From an uncultured Acetatifactor sp. (lineage in GTDB: Bacteria; Bacillota; Clostridia; Lachnospirales; Lachnospiraceae): a stretch of DNA of 64,000 nucleotides. Shown here in pieces: positions 26,951-35,160 of this stretch; position 1 is the stretch's first letter, and every line of letters starts with the position of its first letter. Both the position numbers and the translations under genes were made by a program. The DNA lies in contig CANPWA010000016.1 of the NCBI GenBank assembly GCA_947581865.1, positions 1 to 64,000 on the forward strand, read 5' to 3'. Under the pieces are notes generated by a model. The model was not told the origin of the DNA and did no database searches. It saw only the letters and a program-made list of their open reading frames with translations.

Positions 26951-28345
26951 TCATTCCTCTGCGGTCTCTTCGACGGTTTCCTCTGTGGCTGTCTCTCCGC
27001 CGGCGGGTGCGGGCTCTTTGGCGTCCGCCTCCGGCCCGGGGGAGGGTTCCTGCGGCTGCGCCTCCGAAGGGGGAAGGGTCAGAAGCACTTTGGAGATACG
27101 GTTCTGTTCGATTCCCTGTACTTTCAGCTTCATACCGTTTTCCAGAGTGACTTCCTCATTGTCCTCCGGAAGGCGGTCCAGATATTCGATCAGGATGCCG
27201 CCGATGGAGTCGTAGTCCTCGCTCTCAAGATGGATGCCCAGCGCGTCATTGATGTCGTCGAGGTTCATGCTCGCCTCCACCAGATAGCTGTGTTCGTCCA
27301 CCGCCTGGATGAGCTGTTCCTCGTCGGCGTCATATTCATCCCGGATTTCGCCCACGATCTCTTCCAAAAGATCCTCCAATGTCAGCATCCCCACCGTTGC
27401 GCCGTACTCGTTCAGCACAAAGGTCATATAGGTGGTCTTCTCCCGGATCTCCAGAAGCAGATCCGCCACTTTCTTGAATTCATAGGTATAATGGGCATCC
27501 CTCAGGATATTCTGTACGCGAAAGTTCTCCGCGTTTTCCGTGAGAATAAAATCTTTGATATTGATCAGACCGATGATATTATCCTTGTCGTCCTGATAGA
27601 CCGGCAGCCTTGTGTACATGGACTCCCGGAAGACGCTTAAGACTTTGTCGTAGGAGTCATCCACGCTTACGGTGACCATTTTGATGCGGGGGATCATGAT
27701 ATCCTTTGCCACCGCATCGGAGAAGTCAAATACATTATAGATGATCTCACGTTCTTCCTTTTCTATGACGCCGTCTTCGTGGCTCACATCCACATAGGTC
27801 TTCAGTTCGTTCTCCGTCATGGTATTGACCTTTTTATTGGGGTCAATATGTAGGAGCCCTAAAATGAATTGTGCCAGTTTGTCCACCAGGAAGATCAGAG
27901 GGGTTAAAATCTGCATAAGCCCATAGATGATGCCGGAGTATGCCAGACAGAGTTTCTCACTGGTGAACATCGCCCAGGTCTTGGGCACGATCTCACCGCA
28001 GAGCAACACCGCGATCGTCAGGATTCCGGTGGCGATTCCCACCGCAAGGTTGATCCTCAGCGCGAGGGTTGTCGCCAGGGCGGAAGCGGACAGATTTACG
28101 ATATTATTGCCAATCAGGATGGCGCTTAACATTTTGCTGTATCGGTCCAGAATTTTGTTGACCAGGACTGCCCGTCTGTTGCCTTCTTCTGCGAGAGCAC
28201 GCATGCGCACACGGTTCACTGTGGAGAGAGCGGTCTCCGCCGAGGAGAAGAAACCGGACAGCAGTATGAGTATCAGAAGTAGAAAAAATTGCACGATGAC
28301 ATCGGCGTTACCCGCCGGGTTAGGTTGTATGGCGCTTGGGTCCAA
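26951..28345 (-). CDS. CNNM/HlyC-CorC family membrane protein with CBS pair
   Basis: A 464-residue protein with an N-terminal DUF21/CNNM membrane domain (about residues 10-190, four hydrophobic segments), two CBS domains (about 210-335, including VLNEYGATVGMLTLEDLLEEI) and a C-terminal CorC/HlyC domain. A low-complexity acidic, proline-rich tail follows. Members are linked to magnesium or other divalent-cation export. TTG start, supported by AAAGGAG about ten bases upstream and the absence of a nearby ATG. Confidence 0.88.
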   Translation of the reverse strand: MDPSAIQPNPAGNADVIVQFFLLLILILLSGFFSSAETALSTVNRVRMRALAEEGNRRAVLVNKILDRYSKMLSAILIGNNIVNLSASALATTLALRINLAVGIATGILTIAVLLCGEIVPKTWAMFTSEKLCLAYSGIIYGLMQILTPLIFLVDKLAQFILGLLHIDPNKKVNTMTENELKTYVDVSHEDGVIEKEEREIIYNVFDFSDAVAKDIMIPRIKMVTVSVDDSYDKVLSVFRESMYTRLPVYQDDKDNIIGLINIKDFILTENAENFRVQNILRDAHYTYEFKKVADLLLEIREKTTYMTFVLNEYGATVGMLTLEDLLEEIVGEIRDEYDADEEQLIQAVDEHSYLVEASMNLDDINDALGIHLESEDYDSIGGILIEYLDRLPEDNEEVTLENGMKLKVQGIEQNRISKVLLTLPPSEAQPQEPSPGPEADAKEPAPAGGETATEETVEETAEE

Positions 28346-28360
28346 AAAAGTTCACTCCTT

Positions 28361-28410
28361 TTTGCATGTATTTATATGCAAATATACAATATGTCCCCGG
28401 ATGTTGTCAA
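28361..28410 (-). promoter_or_regulatory. Promoter and palindrome upstream of the CNNM gene
   Basis: On the minus strand, TTGACA (28410-28405), an 18-base spacer and TATATT (28386-28381). Immediately downstream, where the transcript would start, is the perfect inverted repeat TTTGCAT-8-ATGCAAA (28361-28382), a possible operator. Confidence 0.6.
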
Positions 28411-28501
28411 GTTTTTCTGACCCGGTGAATATAAATGAAATGTAAATCTCAAAAATCCGGTGAGACGATCCGGAGAGCAGTGACGGGAGGGAGAGGGCAG
28501 A

Positions 28502-28903
28502 ATGCAGCGTGATATCAGGATGAGGGGCCGCAATGCGGCAGACGAAGGCGGGATTCCTTTGTTTTTTCTTATGAAGAATCTTTTGTTCTCCTACATATTG
28601 ACGGCGGGGATGCTTTTGCTTCTGGCTTTTTTTCTGTATAAATTTGAGCTTACGGAGAAACCGGTATCCATAGCCATTATTGTCATTTATATAGCGGCGA
28701 CTTTTTTTGCGGGATTTGTGAGCGGTAAAAAGCTGGGCAGCAGGAAATTCCTGTGGGGGCTTATCATGGGGGCGGCATATTTTGTAGTGCTGGCGCTGGT
28801 GTCTCTGGCGGTGAACCAGAACCCGGACACATTAGGGCAGTCTTTTTTCACGACGTTTGCGCTCTGTGCGGGCGGCGGTATGCTGGGCGGAATGCTTAGT
28901 TGA
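28502..28903 (+). CDS. TIGR04086-family membrane protein
   Basis: A 133-residue protein with four predicted membrane helices. It matches the small TIGR04086 family of Clostridia by length, helix pattern and place directly before the SCIFF gene. Glycines crowd the last helix (GGGMLGGMLS). Function is unknown. It starts at ATG after GGGAGGGAGAGGGC. Its stop codon overlaps the -35 region of the SCIFF promoter. Confidence 0.75.
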   Translation: MQRDIRMRGRNAADEGGIPLFFLMKNLLFSYILTAGMLLLLAFFLYKFELTEKPVSIAIIVIYIAATFFAGFVSGKKLGSRKFLWGLIMGAAYFVVLALVSLAVNQNPDTLGQSFFTTFALCAGGGMLGGMLS

Positions 28904-28928
28904 CAGACAAGGAAGATTGTGTTATACT
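28900..28928 (+). promoter_or_regulatory. Strong sigma-A promoter of the SCIFF gene
   Basis: TTGACA (28900-28905), exactly 17 bases, TATACT (28923-28928), about 40 bases before the SCIFF start codon and overlapping the stop of the upstream membrane protein gene. Confidence 0.85.
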
Positions 28929-28968
28929 ACAAAAAAGTTTGTTTGAATAGACAAGGAGGCTTTCCAGT

Positions 28969-29115
28969 ATGAAGCATATCAAGACCTTAACCACCAGAGA
29001 TCTGAAGGAATCCATGAAGAAGGGCGGCTGCGGCGAGTGCCAGACTTCCTGTCAGTCCGCATGCAAGACCTCCTGCACAGTGGGCAATCAGAGCTGTGAA
29101 AAGGTTAAAGCATAA
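28969..29115 (+). CDS. scfA: SCIFF ribosomal peptide precursor (six cysteines in forty-five)
   Basis: A 48-residue precursor with six cysteines at positions 21, 24, 28, 32, 36 and 43, following a lysine-rich leader (MKHIKTLTTRDLKESMKKGG). This is the SCIFF family, nearly universal in Clostridia, whose cysteines are joined by thioether bonds to neighbouring residues by the radical SAM enzyme encoded next. It has AAGGAGG at optimal spacing and a strong promoter. A hairpin after it probably raises its expression over the maturase. The mature peptide's role is unknown. Confidence 0.95.
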   Translation: MKHIKTLTTRDLKESMKKGGCGECQTSCQSACKTSCTVGNQSCEKVKA

Positions 29116-29147
29116 ATAATCGGACGGCAATTAAATCGAGACTAGCG

Positions 29148-29176
29148 GAAAGCAGCGATCTTTATTCGCTGCTTTC
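29148..29176 (+). terminator. Attenuator hairpin between SCIFF gene and its maturase
   Basis: A perfect 11-base stem, GAAAGCAGCGA (29148-29158) with TCGCTGCTTTC (29166-29176), and a 7-base loop. The T run after it is weak, so it should let part of the transcription through. That fits a small peptide needed in excess of the enzyme that modifies it. Confidence 0.7.
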
Positions 29177-29195
29177 GTTGTGTGAAAGGGAGACC

Positions 29196-30590
29196 ATGAT
29201 ACATCAATACAAAAGTAACGGTTATAACATCGTGATGGATGTCAACAGCGGTTCCGTACATGTGGTGGACGACATTGTGTACGATATGATCCCGCTGGTG
29301 GAGCCGCTGGTAAACGAAGGAATCCGTGACGCGGACACGATCCGTGCGGCGGTGCTGCATCTGGCACATCTTCCCTATCCGGAGGAAGAGATCGGGGAGG
29401 CTGTGGACGAGGTCCTTGCACTGGAGCGCGGAGGACAGCTTTTTGCGCCGGATATTTATGAGGATTATATCTTTGATTTTAAGAACCGGAAGACCGTGGT
29501 GAAGGCATTGTGCCTGCATATTGCCCATGATTGCAATCTGGCCTGCAGATACTGTTTCGCCGGTGAGGGAGAATACCATGGCAGACGGGCATTGATGAGT
29601 TTTGAGGTGGGGAAGAAAGCGCTGGATTTTTTGGTGGAAAATTCCGGAAACCGCGTGAATCTGGAGGTGGATTTCTTTGGAGGCGAACCCTTGATGAACT
29701 GGGATGTGGTCAGGCGGCTGGTGGAGTATGGCAGGAGCATCGAGGGACCCCGCAATAAGAAATTCCGGTTTACGCTGACGACCAACGGTGTGCTGCTCAA
29801 TGATGAGATCCTGCAGTTTGCCAATAGGGAGATGGCAAATCTTGTGCTCAGCATAGACGGACGAAAAGAGGTTCATGACAGAATGCGCCCTTTCCGGGGC
29901 GGTCAGGGCAGTTATGACAGGATCGTCCCAATGTTTCAGAAGGCGGCTGAGAGCCGCGGGCAGATGAATTATTATGTGAGAGGCACCATTACCCATTACA
30001 ATCTTGATTTTGCGGAAGATGTGCTGCATCTGGCGGATCTGGGGTTCCGGCAGATCTCTGTGGAGCCCGTGGTGGCGCAGCCGGAAGATGATTATGCCAT
30101 CACAGAAGACGATATCCCCAGACTCCTTGCAGAGTATGATCGTCTTGCTGCGGAGATGATCCGAAGAAAAAAAGAAGGACGGGCTTTTCATTTCTTTCAT
30201 TTTATGATAGACTTGCAGGGTGGACCCTGTGTGGCAAAGCGGCTGTCGGGCTGTGGATCCGGTACGGAATATCTGGCCGTGACGCCCTGGGGGGATCTCT
30301 ATCCGTGTCATCAGTTCGTCGGGAATGAGAAATTCCTCATGGGAAATGTGGACACGGGCATTGTGCGCGAGGACATCCGGGACGAATTCAAGTGCTGTAA
30401 TGTCTACGCGAAGGACAAGTGTAAAAAGTGTTTTGCCAAATTCTACTGCAGCGGCGGCTGCGCGGCGAATTCCTACAATTTTCACGGCAATATCAACGAT
30501 GCTTATGACGTGGGATGCGAGCTGCAGAGGAAGCGGATCGAATGCGCCATCATGCTCAAGGCTGCCGAGGCGGAGACGGACGGAGAATAA
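29196..30590 (+). CDS. scfB: SCIFF peptide maturase, radical SAM/SPASM enzyme
   Basis: A 464-residue enzyme that forms thioether cross-links in the SCIFF peptide. The N-terminal 95 residues fit a peptide-recognition domain. The radical SAM cluster motif is C113-x3-C117-x2-C120 (CNLACRYCF). The C-terminal SPASM region holds further cysteines for auxiliary iron-sulfur clusters (CKKCFAKFYCSGGC and a final DVGC). ATG at 29196 is chosen because GAAAGGGAG precedes it and the family starts here; a GTG at 29178 is in frame. The next gene is secDF, as in other Clostridia. Confidence 0.95.
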   Translation: MIHQYKSNGYNIVMDVNSGSVHVVDDIVYDMIPLVEPLVNEGIRDADTIRAAVLHLAHLPYPEEEIGEAVDEVLALERGGQLFAPDIYEDYIFDFKNRKTVVKALCLHIAHDCNLACRYCFAGEGEYHGRRALMSFEVGKKALDFLVENSGNRVNLEVDFFGGEPLMNWDVVRRLVEYGRSIEGPRNKKFRFTLTTNGVLLNDEILQFANREMANLVLSIDGRKEVHDRMRPFRGGQGSYDRIVPMFQKAAESRGQMNYYVRGTITHYNLDFAEDVLHLADLGFRQISVEPVVAQPEDDYAITEDDIPRLLAEYDRLAAEMIRRKKEGRAFHFFHFMIDLQGGPCVAKRLSGCGSGTEYLAVTPWGDLYPCHQFVGNEKFLMGNVDTGIVREDIRDEFKCCNVYAKDKCKKCFAKFYCSGGCAANSYNFHGNINDAYDVGCELQRKRIECAIMLKAAEAETDGE

Positions 30591-30670
30591 ATCCGGGGCT
30601 GGTGCGGCGCAGAGACAGCACCATCAATGGAATCAAGTGCAGAGAGCACAAAAAGAAAGGACAAGAGAAA

Positions 30671-32932
30671 ATGAAAAAGAGTAAAGCAATCATCATTCTG
30701 GTCTGTGTGATCGCGCTTCTCGCCGGAGTTACTTATGTGGATTTCATGGGCGTGGACGCAGACAGAACGGGAAGCGCTTCCGACATTAAGCTGGGTCTGG
30801 ATCTGGCGGGCGGCGTCAGCATCACTTACCAGGCGGTGGGGGAGGGAACCCCCAGCGCTACGGATATGCAGGATACCATCAATAAGCTGCAGAAGCGTGT
30901 GGAGACCTACAGCACGGAGGCGCTGGTGTATCAGGAGGGCGCCGACAGGATCAATATTGAGATCCCCGGAGTCAGTGATGCGAATGCGATCCTGCAGGAG
31001 CTGGGAAGACCCGGGGCGCTGTATTTTATCGCTGAGACAGATGCCGACGGTAATACGAACTACTCCCAGCAGTATGTGACGGACGCAAACGGAAACGGCG
31101 GTTACACCTATGTGCTGAACAAGTCGATCGAGGAGCTGACAGAGGACGGTTCTATCGTCCTGGAGGGTACGGATGTCAAGGATGCCCGGGCAGTCTCTAC
31201 CCGTGATGCAATGGAAAATTCCACCTTTGCCGTGGATCTGACCATGACGGATGAGGGAACCCAAAAATTTGCGGATGCCACGAGAAAGGCTTATGAGAAT
31301 GGCGAATCCATCGCCATATATTATGACGGTGCCTTTGTCAGTGTTCCCAGTGTAAATGCCGTGATCACGAACGGTAATGCGCAGATCAGTCCCATGGAGA
31401 GTGCGGAGAAGGCAGAGTCTCTGGCATCCACTATCCGCATCGGCGGTCTGAAGGTGGAGCTGGAGGAGCTGCATTCCAAAGTAGTGGGCGCCCAGCTTGG
31501 CGTGGAAGCCATCGACACCAGCCTGAAGGCAGGTGCGATCGGTCTGGGGATCGTGATCGTGTTTATGATTGCGGTCTATCTGATCGCGGGGCTTGCCTCG
31601 GCGCTGGGACTGGGTGTGTATGTGGCGCTGATCGTTCTTTTGTTAAATGGCTTTGACATGACGCTGACCCTCTCCGGGGTTGCCGGTATCATCCTCTCCA
31701 TCGGTATGGCGGTAGACGCGAACGTGATCATCTTCGCCCGCATCCGGGAGGAGCTTGCCGCCGGAAAAGGCGTGCAGAGTGCGATAAAGATCGGATTTGA
31801 CAAGGCGCTGTCCGCTATCGTGGACGGCAATATCACCACCCTGATCGCGGCAGGTGTGCTGTTCTTCCTGGCGCCCGGTACGATCAGAGGATTTGCACAG
31901 ACTCTGGCTCTGGGTATTGTGCTGTCCATGTTCACCGCTCTGGTGGTGACCCGGTGGATCATGAATGCTTTCTATGCGCTGGGAGTCAGGGATGTCAGGT
32001 GGTACGGTGTGGCGAAGGAGAGAAAACCCATCGACTTCCTCACCAGAAAGGGAATCTTTTTCGGCATTTCCATCGCAGTGATCGTCGCAGGTTTTGTGGT
32101 AATGGGCGTCTATCAGGTCAATACCGGCGATATGCTCAACTACAGCCTGGAGTTTAAGGGCGGTACCGCCACCACGGTAACCTTTAACGAGAGCATGACC
32201 CTGGAGGAGGCTACGGACAAAGTGGTTCCTCTGATCGAGGAAGTGACGGGAAGCGCCGTACAGGTACAGAACGTCCAGGAGTCCAATGAGATCATCTTCA
32301 AGACCAATTCCCTCACTGTGGAACAGAGAGAGGCGCTGAACGCATCCCTTATGGAGAACTTCGGGGTGGAGGAGTCCATGATCACCTCCGAGACCATCAG
32401 TTCCACCATCAGCAGCGAGATGAAACGGGACACGGTGATCGCGGTGGTAGTGGCGATCCTCTTTATGCTGATCTATATCCGCATCCGTTTCAAGGATATC
32501 CGTTTCGGCATCAGCAGTATTGTGGCTCTGGTGCATGATGTCCTAGTGGTGCTGGCGTTCTATGCGGCGGCAAGGGTTTCCGTGGGCAACACCTTCATCG
32601 CATGTATGCTGACCATCGTGGGTTATTCCGTGAATGCGACCATCGTGATCTTCGACCGCATCCGCGAGAATATGGCGGCGATGGGAAATAAGGATGAGCT
32701 GAAGAATGTGGTGAACAGAAGTATCACCCAGACTTTGAGCAGAAGTATTTTCACGTCCCTGACCACCTTTGTCATGGTGGCATGTCTGTATGTGCTCGGC
32801 GTGACCAGTATCCGGGAATTTGCCCTGCCTCTGATGGTAGGTATCGTCTGCGGTGCCTACTCCTCCGTATGTATTGCAGGCGGGCTGTGGTATGTGCTCA
32901 GAACCAGATTTGCACCGAAAAAGATAAAGTAA
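30671..32932 (+). CDS. secDF: Protein translocase subunits SecD and SecF fused
   Basis: A 753-residue fusion of SecD and SecF, the proton-driven partner that pulls secreted proteins through SecYEG. One helix at residues 5-25, SecD motif LGLDLAGGVSI, a large outer domain and five SecD helices (about 285-455) come first. SecF begins at about residue 460 with its own helix, GGTATTVTF and the conserved VGYSVNATIVIFDRIREN. ATG at 30671 follows AAAGGACAAGAG; the frame extends upstream into scfB but without family similarity. Ends at a strong terminator. Its constant company with SCIFF suggests a link to secretion, unproven. Confidence 0.95.
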   Translation: MKKSKAIIILVCVIALLAGVTYVDFMGVDADRTGSASDIKLGLDLAGGVSITYQAVGEGTPSATDMQDTINKLQKRVETYSTEALVYQEGADRINIEIPGVSDANAILQELGRPGALYFIAETDADGNTNYSQQYVTDANGNGGYTYVLNKSIEELTEDGSIVLEGTDVKDARAVSTRDAMENSTFAVDLTMTDEGTQKFADATRKAYENGESIAIYYDGAFVSVPSVNAVITNGNAQISPMESAEKAESLASTIRIGGLKVELEELHSKVVGAQLGVEAIDTSLKAGAIGLGIVIVFMIAVYLIAGLASALGLGVYVALIVLLLNGFDMTLTLSGVAGIILSIGMAVDANVIIFARIREELAAGKGVQSAIKIGFDKALSAIVDGNITTLIAAGVLFFLAPGTIRGFAQTLALGIVLSMFTALVVTRWIMNAFYALGVRDVRWYGVAKERKPIDFLTRKGIFFGISIAVIVAGFVVMGVYQVNTGDMLNYSLEFKGGTATTVTFNESMTLEEATDKVVPLIEEVTGSAVQVQNVQESNEIIFKTNSLTVEQREALNASLMENFGVEESMITSETISSTISSEMKRDTVIAVVVAILFMLIYIRIRFKDIRFGISSIVALVHDVLVVLAFYAAARVSVGNTFIACMLTIVGYSVNATIVIFDRIRENMAAMGNKDELKNVVNRSITQTLSRSIFTSLTTFVMVACLYVLGVTSIREFALPLMVGIVCGAYSSVCIAGGLWYVLRTRFAPKKIK

Positions 32933-32951
32933 ATCCACAGACAGCTATGGG

Positions 32952-32982
32952 AAAGCCTGCCGGTCATGCCGGCGGGCTTTTT
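32952..32982 (+). terminator. Intrinsic terminator after secDF
   Basis: AAAGCCTGCCGG (32952-32963) pairs with CCGGCGGGCTTT (32969-32980) over 12 positions with one G-U, a 5-base loop and a TTTTT run. Confidence 0.9.
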
Positions 32983-33043
32983 GTGACACTTGCTTTGGGG
33001 TCTGCGGGACCGGGAAGGCGCCGCAGACCGATGAGGAGAAAAG

Positions 33044-34843
33044 ATGGAAAAATGGATGGTCGCCGCCAAAAAGGCGGATTTTGAAAAATGGGCGCGGGAG
33101 TTTCAGATCAGCCCCGTGCTCGCCCGCATTCTGCGCAACCGGAACCTGACGGAGGAAAGCCAGATACAAAAGTTTCTGCAGGGGACATTGAAGGATTGTT
33201 ATTCTCCCTGGGAACTGCGGGATATGGACAGGGCGGTTGCCGCAATCCGCCTTGCCATAGAAAAAAGACAGAAAATCCGGGTGATCGGGGATTATGATGT
33301 GGACGGCATCTGTTCCGCCTACATATTGACCAAAGGCTTATGTTTTCTGGGGGCGGATACGGATACGGCAATTCCTCACCGCATTCACGACGGGTACGGG
33401 CTTAATGAGCATCTCATCGAGCTGGCGGCGCGGGACGGTATCGGGCTGATCGTCACCTGTGACAACGGAATTGCTGCGGCGCAGCAGATTGCGCTGGCAG
33501 ATTCCCTTGGCATTGGCGTGGTGGTCACGGACCATCATGAAGTGCCCTTTGTGACGGAGGGGGAAACCAGACGGGAGATCCTTCCGCCGGCGCTGGCGGT
33601 GGTGGATCCCAAGAGGGGAGACTGTGGTTATCCTTTTAAGGGGATCTGCGGAGGTGTGGTGGCATATAAGCTGATGGAAGCGCTGTTGGACGGGGCGGGA
33701 CGCTCTGAGGAAAAAAGCGGTGCAGGGGAAGATAAAACAAATTCCCGGGAAGCCCTGATGGAAGAATTTCTGGAATTGACCGCCCTTGCCACTGTCTGTG
33801 ATGTGATGGAGCTCGTGGATGAGAACCGGATCTTTGTGAAAGAAGGGATGAAACGTCTGAAAAACAGCCGGAATATAGGGCTTAGGGCGCTGATGGAGGT
33901 GAATTCCTTAGAGCCGGAGAAACTCTCCGTCCATCATTTGGGATTTGTACTTGGTCCCTGTCTCAACGCAACGGGGAGACTGGATACGGCAAAGCGCGCG
34001 CTGGAACTTCTGCAGAGCAAAGGAAAGACGGAGGCGATGAGTGCGGCGAGGGAACTAAAGGAGCTCAACGACAGCCGTAAAAATTTCACGCGCCAGGGTG
34101 TGGAGCAGGCAGAGCAATATATTGCGGAGCATCATATGGAACAGGAGAAGGTGCTGGTCATCTATCTTCCCGAAGTACACGAAAGTCTTGCGGGGATCAT
34201 TGCGGGACGTGTGCGGGAGCGGTACAACCGCCCGACTTTTGTGCTTACCCGGGGGGAGGAGGGAGTCAAGGGCTCCGGGCGTTCCGTGGAGAATTACCAT
34301 ATGTACGAAGCGCTGACGCAGGTGAAGGAGCTGTTTACCAGGTACGGCGGGCATAAGCTGGCGGCAGGGCTGTCCATGGCGGAGGAAAATGTGGAGTGTC
34401 TGCGCCGCAGGCTGAATGAAAACTGTTCTTTGCAGGAGGATGATTTCATCCCCATAGTCCACATAGACGTGCCTCTGCCTCTGCAGTATGCGGATGAGGG
34501 GCTGGCGCGGGAACTGGAACGCCTGGAGCCCTTCGGAATGGGGAATCCCAGACCGCTGTTTGCCCAGAAAAATCTGCGTTTTCTCGCCGCCTCCCGGATG
34601 GGGGCGGCAGGAAACTGTGCCCGGTTCCGGGTGAAGACACCCGTGGGAAGCACAGAATCGCTTGTGCTGTTTTCCAAGCTGGAGGAATTTGAGAAAGCCC
34701 TGGAGGAGAAATACGGGGAGGAAAGCGTGGAACGGCTGTACGCCGGGGAGGGCGATTATGAGATGTCCGTGGTGTACCGGCTGGGCTTTAATGTGTATCG
34801 CGGCAGGATGGAGAAGCAGCTTATTATCCAAAATTTCCGCTAA
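33044..34843 (+). CDS. recJ: Single-stranded-DNA-specific exonuclease RecJ
   Basis: A 599-residue DHH-family 5'-3' exonuclease for recombination and mismatch repair. Motif I is VIGDYDVDGICSAYI, motif III is VVTDHHEVP, and the DHHA1 domain with GSGRS lies at about residues 355-470. The C-terminal OB-like region completes it. It is slightly longer than the minimal core, with a charged insertion around residues 220-240. Start at ATG after GAGGAGAAAAG. It follows the secDF terminator and ends before another, so it seems to be transcribed alone. Confidence 0.93.
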   Translation: MEKWMVAAKKADFEKWAREFQISPVLARILRNRNLTEESQIQKFLQGTLKDCYSPWELRDMDRAVAAIRLAIEKRQKIRVIGDYDVDGICSAYILTKGLCFLGADTDTAIPHRIHDGYGLNEHLIELAARDGIGLIVTCDNGIAAAQQIALADSLGIGVVVTDHHEVPFVTEGETRREILPPALAVVDPKRGDCGYPFKGICGGVVAYKLMEALLDGAGRSEEKSGAGEDKTNSREALMEEFLELTALATVCDVMELVDENRIFVKEGMKRLKNSRNIGLRALMEVNSLEPEKLSVHHLGFVLGPCLNATGRLDTAKRALELLQSKGKTEAMSAARELKELNDSRKNFTRQGVEQAEQYIAEHHMEQEKVLVIYLPEVHESLAGIIAGRVRERYNRPTFVLTRGEEGVKGSGRSVENYHMYEALTQVKELFTRYGGHKLAAGLSMAEENVECLRRRLNENCSLQEDDFIPIVHIDVPLPLQYADEGLARELERLEPFGMGNPRPLFAQKNLRFLAASRMGAAGNCARFRVKTPVGSTESLVLFSKLEEFEKALEEKYGEESVERLYAGEGDYEMSVVYRLGFNVYRGRMEKQLIIQNFR

Positions 34844-34869
34844 AAAATTATTTTAGATTTTGATTATAC

Positions 34870-34891
34870 TTTAGACACATTTTAGACACAT
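34870..34891 (+). repeat. 11-bp tandem repeat downstream of recJ
   Basis: TTTAGACACAT occurs twice head to tail (34870-34880 and 34881-34891), about one helical turn apart, in an AT-rich stretch. It could be a regulator site, but no promoter boxes at proper spacing accompany it. Confidence 0.6.
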
Positions 34892-34955
34892 TTATCTTTT
34901 ACAATAAATCTCGGATAGTTGAGAAAATCACTATCTCCCCCCTCATAAGAAAACG

Positions 34956-34991
34956 GAAAGATCCCGGTTCTGCCGGGATCTTTCTGTTTTT
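34956..34991 (+). terminator. Intrinsic terminator between recJ and murE
   Basis: A perfect 12-base stem GAAAGATCCCGG (34956-34967) with CCGGGATCTTTC (34973-34984), a 5-base loop and TGTTTTT after it. Confidence 0.9.
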
Positions 34992-35052
34992 GGCAAAACA
35001 TTTGCCGCGGCGGAAGAAAAAAGTGTGGTAGAAACTGTCAAAAAGGAGTAAA

Positions 35053-35160
35053 ATGGAATTATTAAAATATAAAATAGGTTTTTTATGTGCAGGAAAGGAT
35101 TTGTGGCATGGAGTCAGGAAAGAGACATTTGACGAAACTGCTGGAAGAACTGGAATATGA
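35053..35160 (+). CDS. Possible 35-codon upstream ORF overlapping the murE start
   Basis: ATG at 35053 is preceded by AAAAAGGAGTAAA, a stronger ribosome site than that of murE. It opens a 35-residue frame (starting MELLKYKIGFLCAGKDLW) that ends with TGA at 35158-35160, 53 bases inside murE in another frame. No similarity is recognised. It may couple or limit murE translation. Only the signal strength and position support it. Confidence 0.3.
   Translation: MELLKYKIGFLCAGKDLWHGVRKETFDETAGRTGI

Noticed and set aside
29142-30485. 447-codon open frame antisense to the SCIFF maturase
   Set aside because: The plus strand encodes the maturase with all its cysteine motifs. The antisense frame is a mirror product without family features.
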